A DNA stretch of 64,000 nt from Anas platyrhynchos (Eukaryota; Chordata; Aves; Anseriformes; Anatidae): positions 6,694,501 through 6,758,500 of the forward strand of contig NC_092606.1 in NCBI RefSeq assembly GCF_047663525.1. Reading direction: 5' to 3'. The notes under the pieces are model-generated. The model was not told the DNA's origin and ran no database searches. It saw only the letters and a program-made list of their open reading frames with translations. Every line of letters begins with the position of its first letter. Positions within the stretch are counted from its first letter, which is position 1. Below, piece by piece: positions 49,101 through 62,200 of the stretch. Made by a program: the position numbers and the translations under genes.

Positions 49101-52100
49101 CCCGGGCACTTCTGAGAGAGCAAACCACGCTGCGCTCACACTGGTGAGCAGGGGGGCTCCCAGGGGAGCCGGGCAGACCGGGGTCTGGTCAGCATTTTTT
49201 GGGGAGCTGATGGAATGGGATGGGGTCAGGGCTCTCTGCTCAGCACCTCCCTGCGTGTGGGGGCTGAGGACCAAGCCCGGCGTTTCCCCAGGGGAAGAGG
49301 AGGGGGCTGGCCATGACTGTCCCTCCTGGAAGTCCCTGACGTGGGGGAAACTCAGGCACAGCGTTGGTGGCAGATCCGAACGGTCTGTCCCAGCACGGCC
49401 CCGGGAGCTGAGCAGAGCCCAAGGGCCAGTTCTGGGAAAGGAAGAACTGAACAGAGCAGGGACGGAATCTGCACGAGGTGGGCCAAGGCAGCCACGTGCC
49501 CAGGGGAAGATTTATGGCTTCCTTGTGACGAGGGGCTCCCAAATCCCCCCCCGAAGCACACACCCGCCGTGACACAGGGGCCGTACTTAGCCTGCTTGCT
49601 GAGCAGCGTGACGTTGACGTTCCCGAGCACCAGACTCAGGTACAACCTGGAGAGAGAGAGCAGAGGCGTGCGGTGGGCACCTGCCCAGGGCTGGCTGTCA
49701 CCTCCCTGTCCCCATCCCTGTCCCGTGCACGGTGACAGCGGGGAAGGGGCACACGAGATGTTTTCCAGCGGGTGCTGCCAGGAGGCGTGCGTGCTGCTGG
49801 CATCCTGCCCCGAGGGTGGCAGGCGGGTGGCTGAGGGCAGAGCCACCCCCTCTGTTGGCACCCAGCGGGTGCTGGTCAGGGGTTCAAGGGCAGGGGAAGG
49901 TGGTGGCGGGGCCCAGGGAGGTTGGGGCTGGCTCCGTCCCAGGCGTCCTGGGGCAGCAAGGCGGCTGCAGCCAAGGGCAGGGCGACAGCAGGGTCGTGCC
50001 TTGTGGTGTTACAGCTGCTGGGGGCTTGTGCTGCACATCGAAGGTTTTTGTCATCCCAAAAAGGACCCTAAGGTTCCCTCCAGGGGTGGAGGTGAAGGAT
50101 CTGGCCCCGGGGACAGCTTCCAAGGGCAGCAGCCACCTCCCAGCCCTCCGCCTCCCCCAGGAGCTCCTCTGGCAGGGAGAGGATCGGCTGCGGGGGGACC
50201 CTGGCACCCGCAGAGCCCGGCTGTCCCAAATCCCTCTGGAAAAGGGACTGTGAAGCACCTCTTACCCGTTCTTCTTTGGCAGATAGGCCTCCATCTCGAA
50301 GAAGACGTTCTGCCGCTCTTTGATGAGGCTCTGGGTCTCCTGGATGGACTCCTGCTGCTCGGGACTCGCGTGGGCCTTGCATCTGGGGAGGAAAGGCAGG
50401 CGCTGGCAGCAGGGAAGCCTCGGTCACAGCCCAGCACGGGTTGGTGTGATGCGAGGCTGTGTCTCGGACAAGGACACCCCAAGGACGGGAAGGACACACG
50501 GGAGGGAGTCGGCACCTCCAGCTGCACGGAGAGCTCCTGCGGGAGTTTTTTTGGGGGTTGCTGGAGGGAAGGGAGCAGGGGTGAAAGGGAGGGGGCAGCA
50601 GCTCTTCCCAGCTCTTCCCCCCACCAGGTGGGCAGCTCAAGCTGCCAACTGCAGCCTGAGCACAACTGGGGAAGGGAAAGCCGAGGAAAAAACCTGCCTG
50701 GATACAGCCAGACCTCAACAGCCCTTTTTTAACGTTTGCACTGGGGAGAGCTGGGAGCACGTGCAGTAGCCCCGTCCTCATGGCTCTCTCCTCCCCGGCT
50801 GTCTCAGGATGCCAGCTTACTTTTTGAGGGACAAGGACAGCTCCTTCAGCCGCTTCTTCTGCCGTGCGATGGAGCTGGAGATCCCGTCCTGCAGCTTGGT
50901 TAGCTCCTCCAGCTTCTGCTTGTACAGCTTGTGATTATCCTGGGCACGAGAGAGAGCAGCACGCTCCAGATACCTGCTCCAGGAGGCCGCAGGGTGCCTG
51001 ATGCCCACATGGAGAAACTGGGCAGGCTCTGTTATTTTGGCAGAACCCCCCAGCTGCAGCCAAGGGGCTGTGATTCAAACACTGCTGTGGGGGGCACAGA
51101 GGTGGCTTTGCTGCTGCTGTCACCCCAGGTGCCCGTGGTTTGGGCCAGGCCCCCCCCGGTCCTGCCCTGGGATGTTGGAGGGAGCCCCTGCTCCAGGAGG
51201 GCTCGTGGTGGGGCCGGCTGCAGGGCCCCACGTGCCGCTGTCACCCAACAGCACCTGGGTAACGCTAGATGCCATTCTTCTGCTATATTTAGACAGGAAA
51301 GGAGAGAACCGCGCTGTGTCAATGCTCCTTGTCCCAGTCAGCTGAAAAACAACCTTAACCCGGCCGCGGGCAGCCCCGGCGCTGCCACCTCCAAAGAATT
51401 CCACGCTGCTCACGACAACCCTTGGACTAGACCTTGGTGCAGACGCGTTTCAGGCTCTGCGCTTCTTATCAAGCACTTTATCAGCAGCTGTCAAAGCCCT
51501 TCCCAGCAGGGAAAGGTGAAAGCAAGGCACAGAGGAGGGAAATACCTCAGTCTCCCTCCTGGGGTGAGCAGCGTGGCCGCAGCAGGGGGGGGGAACAGAT
51601 CCCAGATGCTCCCCGCTCCCCCAGCAGTGATTTATGTCCCAGCAGCACGTTTGTGCTCCACAAACCCCTTTTCCTGCTCCTGCTGCTCCCAGGTAGCCGG
51701 GACCCAGTGCCGTGTGTGCCACCTGCTCCTAAAGAGCTTCAGGTCTGGGTCCTGCTGCTCCAAACCACCCCGGGACCACCGCGCTCCGAGGGGGCTTCTG
51801 GAGAGATCGTGCCAGGCCGGGGGGGCTCAGGGCTATAGGATGGAGCTGTCACATCCCCAGGGCTGGCACCAGGCTGTCCCCACAACCCCTGTGGAGCAAG
51901 AGCGGGTTTCTCAAAGCCTCCCTTGCCCCAGATCTGGGCACAGCCGCCTGCAACAGCCGCGGGGGGGAAGGAAGGAGGGGAAAAGGGAACCGGGGCCGGC
52001 CGGGAGGGGGGGGTCGAGCAGGAGGTGCCAGCCCCTGCCCAGGGGCAGAGCTCAGCCTCTCCGGGGAGGTTTCGCGGAGCAGAGGGGCACGGAGCCATGG

Positions 52101-52271
52101 GGGGGGGGGGGTTGGTATTAAAGGGGGGGGTCCTGAACCTTTTGGGCACAACGGGGGTGCGGCTGGGTGGAGGCTGTGCTCGGTGCCCGGCGGTACCTGG
52201 ATGCGCTGGTAGCCCTCCTGCAGCTCTTCCCACTCCCGCAGGCAGTCGGCGGCCGAGGCGCCGCTGGCCAT
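46150..52271 (-). CDS. TMEM120A: TMEM120A (TACAN), coenzyme A-binding membrane protein
   Basis: Twelve coding exons, in gene order: 52197-52271, 50821-50939, 50266-50382, 49587-49646, 48875-48970, 48690-48779, 48223-48288, 47662-47723, 47365-47457, 46896-46960, 46346-46414 and 46150-46263. They total 1026 nt, 341 aa (human 343). The ATG at 52271 gives [18 protein letters not shown]. Exons 2-3 encode the N-terminal coiled coil ([20 protein letters not shown]). Exon 4 has [20 protein letters not shown], near-identical to human. Exons 5-12 hold the six-helix membrane core, including [56 protein letters not shown] and [13 protein letters not shown]. Structures of the mammalian protein show an ELOVL-like fold holding coenzyme A; a mechanosensitive-channel role is debated, and a nuclear-envelope/ER role in adipocytes is reported. 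It is convergent with POR, and STYXL1 lies upstream on the same strand. Paralogue TMEM120B is excluded mainly by synteny. Confidence 0.96.
50940..52196 (-). other. TMEM120A intron 1
   Basis: The largest intron of the gene. Its 5' part (about 51960-52140) carries several G-runs on the plus strand. The remaining introns hold only short GC-rich low-complexity patches. No transposon was recognised. Confidence 0.65.
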
Positions 52272-52460
52272 GGCGGAGAGGCAGCGGAGGCTGGAGGCCG
52301 GCAGGGAAAGCAGCGGAGGAGGAGAAGCAGCGAGGCTGGAGGCCGCCAGGCACCGGGCCCGGCGCTGCCGCCGTCTTCCGGGCACGCCCCGAGCCGGGAG
52401 AGGCGGGACCGGCACCGGGAGGGGGGGACCCGGAGGGGGGCTGCCGGGACCCGGCCTCCC
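52272..52460 (-). promoter_or_regulatory. TMEM120A: TMEM120A CpG-rich promoter and 5' UTR
   Basis: GC-rich, TATA-less sequence upstream of the ATG. The minus strand carries an ETS-type CCGGAAG (52375-52381) followed by GACGGCGGC. The STYXL1 3' end is only about 200-400 bp further upstream on the same strand. Confidence 0.55.
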
Positions 52461-52644
52461 CCGAGCAGCCCCGGTCTCGGTTTGGGGTGTTTGGGTTCGC
52501 AACGGGGGTAACGGGTGGAGCTACCCCCCCCCCAACGATGCTGGGGGTTAGGGGAGGATGGGGAAGGGCAGGGAGGGGGGGGGGGGAGCACCCCGAGCCA
52601 CGCGGTGATAAATGCTTAGCATGGAGTGCAGGGAGAGCCCAGGA

Positions 52645-53283
52645 GGGTTTTTGTGTAGGGTTTTTATTTTGTGGTGTCCGTGGAAGGAGTCGGAGTGCTG
52701 CAGGGCAGAGGGGCAGCACGGCTGGCGTGGTCCTATAATATTACCAGGGCCTCCAAAGTGGCTGCCAGGCAAGGTCAGGTCGCTGGATTTGGGGGGAAGC
52801 ACGGTCCTGCCTGCCAGCCAAAACCAGAGGGTGAGGGTCCGGTGCCTGCCAGGGTCTGCAGAGACTCTTATGGAACAGGGGAGCTCCTGAAATGGGGAGG
52901 TTCTGCCCTCGTCTCCCTGGGCTGGGACCAGGTGCAGTCAAATTCTAAATTTGCCTTTCAGAGGGAGCACTGATGACTTCCCCGTAGCTGGGGCAGGAAG
53001 CAGGCCCGATAACGTGGCCATAAACCCGCTGGCTTACAGAGGAGGCAAGTGGTGCTGAACGGGCCGCGTCCTGCAGGCCTCGCCTTCCCCAAACCACCTT
53101 TAGCAACGCAGGCACACTCCCCTAACGGCTCCAAAACTTCACCCAGTATGATAAGAGCTAAAGATGAAGGAATTCCATTATGTTAAGAGCTTTTTCAACT
53201 GATTTCCGTTAACCTTCTACCTACGGGACAGATGGTGGTGCGGACAGGGAAGCGTCTTCCCCTGCTGGGTGTTCCCTGTGCTG
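52645..53283 (-). other. STYXL1: STYXL1 3' UTR with polyadenylation signal (AATAAA on minus, 52663-52668)
   Basis: TTTATT at 52663-52668 on the plus strand is the first canonical signal downstream of the STYXL1 stop codon, giving a 3' UTR of about 0.6 kb. Confidence 0.65.
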
Positions 53284-56200
53284 TCAGTAGTTTGGTTCGG
53301 AGATGTCTGTGATCGTGGTCCCATAGATCTGGGCCTCCCAGTCTGAAAGCTGTTTCACAAAGCCCCGGTGCGGTCTCATGTTCTCTTTGCATTTCAGAAC
53401 GTGGTCCCAAGCTTTCTGGAAGTCGAAAGAAAGCAAAGAAGCGTTAGAAATTTGAGCTGAAAAATAATTTATTGTAGTTACGCTAAGCAGCTACATTTGT
53501 GAACAAAACAGCTTTGTATTTACTGCCCGTGATAGACTTTGGCAGATAAGACTTTGGCTACCAAAGCAAGGACATAACGGATCCAGATGTGAACTTCAGA
53601 GAAGCCTTTCATCTTTATACCCGGCTTTCCTGGCTATGAGGATAGCTCATGCTTCTTTCATTAGCTGATGTGTTTCTTGTATTGTTTACGCTGACAGAGC
53701 AGTGCAGTCCTGGATTTTCTGCGCTAAAAAGCCATTTCTTCCATGGGTGATAAGCGAAGCAGAGAAGTATCAGCTATTTACAGGCAAGAAACCAAAGTTT
53801 GCACATTTCTGAACTGGTGTGACCTGGTGTGGCAGAGCGGCTATTAAGCTCCAGTTATCCCACCACGTTAATTACAGCCATCTTAATGATTTGTTAGTTC
53901 CGTGTAATCAGCTAGGAACTCTGCTACACAGAGGGCAAATCCGCCAGCATTACTCTGCTTTGCTCAGCTACGTCCTGGGGTTTACCCAGTAGTGCTCATC
54001 TTCCTGCTGATTCCCCCCAGCAATCAGAGGATTGCTTAAGTGTAACGAGACCAAAGGTCACAAGATAGTGCTCCATTGGTTTGCTTTTTTTCTAATCTCA
54101 GCAATTCTGCAGGCTCTGAACCTCATCTTCCAATATTTACTCCTCTGCCCATGGTATGTGTGTCTGTAGTTCCTCTGAACCCCGCAGATCTACTCAGATT
54201 GATTCCTAATAGACTGAGGGGCCACACGTCCCAAATCTGTGTTTCTTTTGCAATATCTCTGGAAATTTTCACAGATCTCTGCCCAGATTGGGCAAAGGGT
54301 CACACAGAAATCTGTTGAGTTGCTTTAGTCTACAAGAAACAAACTCATCTGCCAGGAAAATCCCCCAGGAAGGCTTTGCCCAGGCCAGCTGCAGGACACC
54401 ACAGCGCTCAGCAAAACGCTGAGACCAACCTGTTGATACCAACTGGGAGAAACTGCAAGGATCAGCTTTGACTTTTGCTCTGCCATCACAAACGTCTCTG
54501 GCAGTTTAGCATGCAGGGGAAAACAGCAAGGGAATGGTTATCGATGTGCTGGGGCAATCACACCCAGCATTACTAGCAGAGACCAAATAGTGTCTGCTGC
54601 CCAGCTGGCACGCTCAACCCGAAATTACCCTTTGGCACACACCGATGGTAAGAGATTTCCTCTTATGTTGCAAATGTTTGCACAAAATCAATTAAATGAT
54701 TAGATACAGACCCAGCTCCAGTGAAGCTTGAATCAATCCTTTCAGGCTCCCAAAGGAGGTCACGCTTTCCAAACAAAGACAAGACTTTTAAGGAGAAACC
54801 TTTCAGTTCTCATGGGAAAAAGGCTGCTCTGTGCCAAGCAGGCAGCACGAGCTGGTGCCTACAGCAGCACAGTGCCCGTGTTTTGTCCCCAAAGGGATAA
54901 AGGGCTGGCATCTGGGGAGAGGCTGCCAGTCTCACCACGCCACAGGGTCATTCTCAGCCTTCATTCCTTATTTTTCATATGTTATTCAGAGCTCTGGAAC
55001 AGAATGTACCATCCTTTTCACCTGGGTGTCCCTCCCAGGCTAGTGTTATCCCGTTCCAGATTTCTTTACAGTGGTGTCTGTGGGAGGGGATTGCTTCTGG
55101 GGAAATATAACAAGGTTTCAGAAGTCAGTGCTGATGAGCCCAGCGGTAAATCAGAGCTCTGCAGGTACCAGGGTGTGAACGTCCCTGTAACCACCTGGCA
55201 TTAAGAGACGGGATTAAGTCTGGTAGCTTCCAGACACTCTTTTTCTCAGATCCAGGAGAGTGGAAGAGCTAAGATCTGTAATCTGCTTTATTTTTATAGC
55301 CCTGTGGTTAAGTAGGGAAATACAAGAATATCACAGGTGCCAGGTAAGAGCTCAGAGATCCAAAATCGCACCTAAGCCGCCTCCTTAAAGGTACAAGATA
55401 CAACTGATGTAAGAGAATCTCTTACATTGTTAGGTGGATAGTCTGCATGAATGCACAGATAATTTCTTTCTTGTTAACACAGCAATGAGGCTTCGGGAAC
55501 AGAAATAAACTTCAGACCCAGCCAGTATCTGTGGGAAGAATGACAGTGATGTACCTTCAGGGAAAACTGGTGGGAATGCATAAGATAGGCCATGGTGACT
55601 GTGCTGCTCCGGCTTATCCCCAGGGTGGAGAACACCAGCACTGCTCCGAGATCCAGCTGAGCATCTGAGTAAAGAAATGCCAATCACAGATTAGTGATCG
55701 GGGAAATCAAAATTCCAGTTGTAAAGTCAAGCTCTAATTCAGTGAAAACTGACAGGCAGCTAGCCTGAGAGACAGGAACCGTCATGAACCTTGATAGGAA
55801 CAGATGGGCACTGCCAGCTTTTGTTTCTATAACCATTTGCCTTTCTTAAAACCGCACTGAGTTAAAAAGTGGCTTTTTTGAGGACTAGAATCAAATGACA
55901 ATGATCAGTCAATGCTTCGTGACAGATCAGTGTCACCTTTTTAGCAGGTGACTGTGAGAAAAAGTGGCCCACCAGGACCAAGCAGCTGTGGTCAGCATCA
56001 CACCAGCAACTCAAAACTCTTCCAGGTAGGTTTAAAGCTAACAAAATGTCTGTTGAATGCAAACCTCACTGTTGTCCACTCAAGCTGGAGGAATTGGCTC
56101 TCAAACTGGCAGGGACTTGACTTCAAATCCCTTACCCCTCCGTGGGGATCACCAGTGGGAAGTACGTGCATGGCAGTTAGGGTGCTGTTTTTCTCATGTT

Positions 56201-59200
56201 GTGCATGCTTTGCAGTGGAAATCTGTAAGGCCAGCAAACTCATTTCCTACAGAAGCCAAGCCCACTTGGCTTGAGGATGCTGTCATTCACTGCTAACCAC
56301 ATCAACTCTGCTATCTATTTCCATAATTTAGTAATAAACCTTTTACTTCTTTCCCTCCCTCTCCAGAGTAGACAGCACGACGTGTTTTTGGAATATCAGC
56401 AACTGTGCTCTAGAATTTGTAGGGCAAAGCCTATTCTGCTGTTGCTGAGAGGTTGTTTTCTTTTTTTTTTTTTTTTTAAATTTTCTTCCAAGCACTCTTC
56501 CAGGCTGGGTAAAAAGATGGGGCAAAATGCAGGACAAGTAAGTGGATATCAGCGTGTGGGTTTCAATGCATGCCAGTCATGAAATTCAGTTTAGGACTAC
56601 AGGATTATATCCTCAGCTTTCACTTCCTTGTTTTTTTGTGTCCAATTGTTATTTCTGACTTTGTACTTGCATTACAAGTTCTGTGGGGACAGAGTGGTCT
56701 TTTGCTCCTGGGTCTGTAGGGCACTTAGCACAGCAGGGCCTTGGTCTGAGGCAGATGCTGTTTTGTAGGTGCAATACAAGACAACGACGCAGGTGGACAC
56801 CATCATGGGATGAAGCTGCAGGAACTATGCCTGCCGTGCTGCTGCAGGTACTGAGCTGGTATGTTTTTCTTTGCCCTTTCTGATATAATCAGCTGAAGGC
56901 AGGTTTATGTTGTCCAACCTGAAAGTTTCTCTAGGCCCTACAGCGAGTCTGCACAGCAAACCCCAAGGGTTGAGAGTGTCTCATGGTAAATTCTCCAATG
57001 GGCATCACACTCCTGCTCAAATAAAGCTCCGGTGGTTGAAGATTTGGGCTGGTGAGTCGAACAGTTGTATTTAAACACAAAGGAATAGGAGGGGATCCTG
57101 TGAAGTCCTCACAGACATCCCAAAAGCCTTCTCACACCTAGTGGAAAGCTCACTGCTATGACAGTGAGGTGTTCTTTAAAGTGAGTACTCTCTGTCAGGA
57201 ACATCAGTGTCAGATGCCCTCTAAAATCTCCTCTCTGTGTCAGGCTGGTTACTGAGACAGCTCTGGTGTACATTCGGGTGTGGGCTGGCTTGGGAGTATG
57301 CTGAGATCTTGAAAGATTACGACCCTCCCGTTTGAGCTTCCTGCTGGAGTCAATTGCAGTCACTCCCATTTAATATCTCAGAGTGAACAAGGGCTCAGGA
57401 ATTCCAGATCAGGAACAACTCACCTATGAAATGACAAATGGTGGGAAAGGAAGAAAAAAGATTTGCTTCGAGTGAATCTGGAACAGATATATGGAGATAT
57501 TTGTCTTCTGCAAACCTGTAAAAAGAGCACGCAGCATTACATGGGCCAACAAAGCAACTGTGGGGGAAAATTGTTTGTTAGAGGCAAGATGATAATTTTG
57601 TTTGCTGTTACGTGTGTGAGTTTTTCATCATTAACACTACAGTAAGGGATTGTTATGGTAAGACACTGAGGCACACGTAATACAGAACCAGCTTAATTAC
57701 TGATTTTGCATTCCACGTGGTATCAGCATTGATGCCTTAATTTTATCCTACAGCCTCCCTTATCTGAGAGCTAAATGAAAACAGATGAACTGAAAGCAAG
57801 AGTGCCTTCGCAGCGTGCACGTTAGCAGTTATGGCAACAGGGCTCCATGAGTCACTTCATGTGGTTTTCTGTGACAGCATCCTCCCGCTTCTAGAAGCTC
57901 AGAGAACTCAGCTCAGAGAACTAATGGCACAAAACACCAGTGAGGCATTTCTGAAATGTGAAAGCACGTCACACAGATGGCAAGGGGAGATCACACAGGG
58001 TACAGAGACCTTTGATGTCTTCTGAAACCAGAGGCAGGAGAAATGCCTGCTGGTACACGTGTCCTGAGGTAAGTAACTGGACTTGTTGCTTACTTTGCTT
58101 TGGCCAAGACCCTGAGAAATGCCACTGGATTTTTCATTGGATGAAATGACATTTCCAGCACAGCCTGACTGAGCTGAGCGGTCATGGACAGAAGAAGTTA
58201 AGGAAGGAAGATGAACAATGTGAAACATCAATGATTTAGCTTTTACACTGATGTGTTTGTAAGATTTTGCTCAGAAGGCTACTGTTCTACCTGAAGGATG
58301 GTGGCATGTAACAGACTGGAAATGCTGAGGACCTCCCAGTCCTCACAATCTGTCACAGTAAATGGCTACAGGAATGCATTGCTGCTGTGCAAACTCTTGC
58401 TATGCAAGTAGAGATCACAAAACTGAGTGTGAAATAGCACCCAAATCTGCAGTGAAAAAACAGAGTTTTCCCTGGAAGTTTATAGGCACTTGCTGCTGTG
58501 ATGCTGTGCCACCTCACAGGCACAGACATCAGTGAGAATACACCCTGAAAACTTACAGTGTAGAAGGCTGCTCAGAAATATTGACTTGAGCTTTGATCTT
58601 CAAATCTTTCTGAATTTGTTGGTCACAGGCCTGCTTGAAATTGCCCATGTATAACTTTGCAGGCAGTATTTCTACAGGGTACAGCTGGAAGTTGTCTAGT
58701 TCCTGCAAGGAGAGAAGCCGTGGGTTCAGTTCAGAGCATATTTGCTCTTTTAGCTCCTTAAACAGAAGTCACGTAGAGAAATGAACACACACTTAGTCAG
58801 CAGCCCATGACACATTTGAATGTAATGATGCATTCAATCACCCGGACATTCTGAAATATGGAAGTCTTGCTAGATTTAGTGAGAATAATTAACAAAAACA
58901 CTGTCATTGTGGCATTACTTGAAACAAATCCTAACTAAACAGGTGGAAGAATATATTCTTTGCAATGTCTGGAGGAACCACAGCATAACGGATTCATTTG
59001 ATGTTTTCTCCGGTTATCGTTCACAAGGCCAACTGAAGTCATCTGCCACCTGCAGAGCTGCAGGTGCAACGTCGTGGCACAGCACAAGTCCACAGAGATT
59101 TTGTCTCTGTGCTGCCGAAAGGCTGAGAACAAAAATATACAAGTAGGCAGCAGTGCTTCTACATCCATAACTGATACTCCGTAATGCTGCATCGGAACAA

Positions 59201-62200
59201 AACTGCAGCTCAACAGCTTAGAGCATCAGAGAGCAACAGCTTAAACTGAGCTGAGGAGGTAATTCTGTGTCCAGCTGAATCTGCTGGGGGAGTTTAGCAG
59301 TTTGCTGCCCCTCACAAAGGAGCACAGTGAATTCATTTTCTGTGCTGTAGCATCCCGCAAGGTTGGCACTGTGTCGTGGGCTGCTTCGTGTGAAGCAGAT
59401 GTGAAGTAGTAGGAATTGGACACAAAGGATGTTGCTGTACAGTGCCCTCTAAATCTGCCCTGCTGCAGGTCCTGTCCTAGATGTGAAAATAGGACAATTG
59501 TTTCTCCCAAGTTAAATAGATCAATGTTTGCAGGTGAAACCAAACAATCAAGGTACCAGTGTACCAGTGGATGGCTCCTTTCTTTCTGGGCCTATTGAAG
59601 CAATGCTCCAACATTTGCTTTGTGACCCTTCCAGACAAAAAGCTTTATAGGCATGAAATACAGGGCTTGATAGTTGCACCTCTGTCTGGAAACATTTACT
59701 GTGTAACATCTCAGATAACCTCATATAAAAGAGATTAAAGAGGAGCCTGCCTTATTTCATTGTTTGCTACTGTTTGTTTAGTTATCTGCACTCTCCAGTA
59801 GGCCAGTTTTGGGGTTATCAGAGGAGGCTTCCTTGGCTGCTTCCACGAGCTAGCTTTCACGCAATAGGAGAGGAAAAAAAAAAAGACAGTGTGGCTGCAA
59901 AAGAATTTGTGGTGACACTCGGGGGAAGAGCAGTAATTTAAATTACATTTAATTCCTTTGTTTGAAATTACTCTGATAGCAGGCTTACAGCACCACTTAG
60001 CTATTCATTAGCTATCATCAGATGAATACGAACGCTCATGTCTTTTACTTGCAAATTGGCCTAGTCTCACCTGAGGCATCCACAGTATCTTCTGAGTCCT
60101 CAGAAAATGATAGCAAGCTGAAAACCGCTTGTATCCTCCCCTCAGGACCAGCACGGGATGGCGGGTGAATTGCTGCAAGCTTCTGGCATGTCGGACGGCA
60201 GTTCCTTCCTCGGCATCTAATGAGATCAAAAAGCTATTTGCTGGGGCAGGTTTAGTGTGCCTCCAACAGCCCTGGGGGTTAAATCTGGCCCTCTGGCACC
60301 ACCAGCAAACTCCTTTTCATTTCATCTAATGGTCTGGAGAAAGCCTTGTTAAAAGCCAGACTTATTATTTATGTAACTGTTGCTGCAGGTCAGTAACAAG
60401 CTGCTGCTCACCTCTAGTCCTATTCCTCTCCTGTTTTCTTTTGTAAGTCCAATTAAAGTTTTTATTCTCTCCCCATTATTCTTTGGGAAATGCTTGTAAT
60501 AAGTTCCCATAATAGCAAAGCATTATTAGTATAAATCTAGTAATTTTAGTTGCATGGAGACCCTTTTCTATAGCCTACAAAAGGAAGTGAAAGAGGTGTC
60601 TTGAACACATTCTTCCCAAGCATTTCAAACACTCCCTCAGCGAAGCAAATCATATGAGAGATGGTTTTGCCCCCTCCTTCTTCCCCTGGATCCATCTAGG
60701 TTGCCTCTAGCTCTGCCTGCTTTAGAAACAGATGAGTGCAACAGAAACCTGCTGCTGACTCTTCACACCTTCCATGCTCATGTCTCATCACCAAGTACTT
60801 CTGAATGCTTGCTTTGTCCATTCTGCTTACACTCCCAGATTTTTTTCTTAAAAATTGGGGTGTGGGCTAGATGTAGTCTTTGCTAAAACTGCAGTAGCCT
60901 TTATAAAGCTGGTTGGAGCCAAACAAATGTAAAGAAGTGGTTCTGCATAGAGCAGCACTCCTGGCTAGAGGATGTGTTGCAACTATACATTTCCATGGTT
61001 CAAAGAAGCCTGAACAATTACAGGGAGAAGTTTCCAGCTTTTCACACTTTTCAGTGAACTCCATTACCTCAGCACCCACGTTAAAGCTACGTCTTCTTCA
61101 ATGTGATAACGTGAAGGTTTCGTAACCCTCAGAGAAGGAAATACTCACTCTGTGAACATACGGAGCTTGAGTCAGTGTTTTCAGTCTCTGAAGAACCATT
61201 GCTCCCTGAAAGGCAACCGTTGGACAAGCTCAATTTCAGTGAGATGTGAAAAAATAAGAATAATTTAAAAGATCAATTCCTTTCAAGCAACAACTTCAGA
61301 GGGGTCAGTCTACAGATAGGAAAGCAGGCCTGCCAGGAAGCTCACTAAAGTAATGAGGAGTGGGAAGAATACCCATCCTGCAGTGAGGTCTTCACTGACA
61401 TGAGTCACAGGTACCTTTTTCTTTCTCCTCTTCCTCATCGTCAGACAAGTCTAAAGAGCTGGTCTCGCAGTCATACACCACGCAGTATTTGACACACGCA
61501 AGCTCCTCTGCATCCGGCACCAGGTACTCCCCTGTAGGGCTCTGACAAAATCACAGAATTCTATCAGGAGCACAGCTCCACGCTTTTCTTGTGGCATCAA
61601 CACAAGGAGAAGAGATTGGGTCTATGTCTGTGCTTTATGCCGAAAGACCCAGGTAGAATTCAGAAATCATGCAGGCTGCTCCAGATTGCTTCATCTGCTG
61701 CAGTGGTAAAGATGTCAGCACTGTCCTTTGTGAGACAAGCCTGCAATATGTCAGTTCTTGTGCAACATTTTCTTGATACACAGCCTCAGCGTGCCAATCC
61801 TTTGGGCTACTGAAGCCAGCTCTTCTGTGTGACAGAACACATCCCCCCAGCGGCAGAACTGGAGCATGGCTGAAGGAGGCAGGGGAGAGGCGAGGACAAC
61901 TCCCTTGTTTTTTAAGCCCATTTCATGTACTGCTAATTGCTAAATGCAGAGATTATTTACACAAACTGCAATCCTTCCTCACCTGTTCAATCCTGCGTGC
62001 TGTAACAATGTGGCTCTCGTTGTACTCGCGCTGAGTACGGGCATCTGGAAAAAAAAAAAAAAAAGATAACCAAGGTGGAGCAATTGGCTTATTTGGTGCT
62101 TTTAAGGTAGAATCCTGCTTCAAATTCAGCAAGTGGGAATTCAGGCACCAATGTCAGCAAGAGAAAGACTCTGTTTCTTATAAATGGAGACTTTACACAT

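Noticed and set aside
49341-50732. 463-codon plus-strand open frame antisense to TMEM120A
   Set aside because: It overlaps TMEM120A exons 3 and 4 and GC-rich introns on the opposite strand; composition artefact.
55862-56274. Candidate coding exon of STYXL1 between exons 7 and 8
   Set aside because: Checked while looking for the LHI...CHFI segment; the real exon is 57424-57515, whose phases fit and whose translation matches the family.
56460-56477. T-run as a possible retrocopy poly-A tail
   Set aside because: No adjacent gene-like or LINE/SINE sequence and no target-site duplication that I can see.
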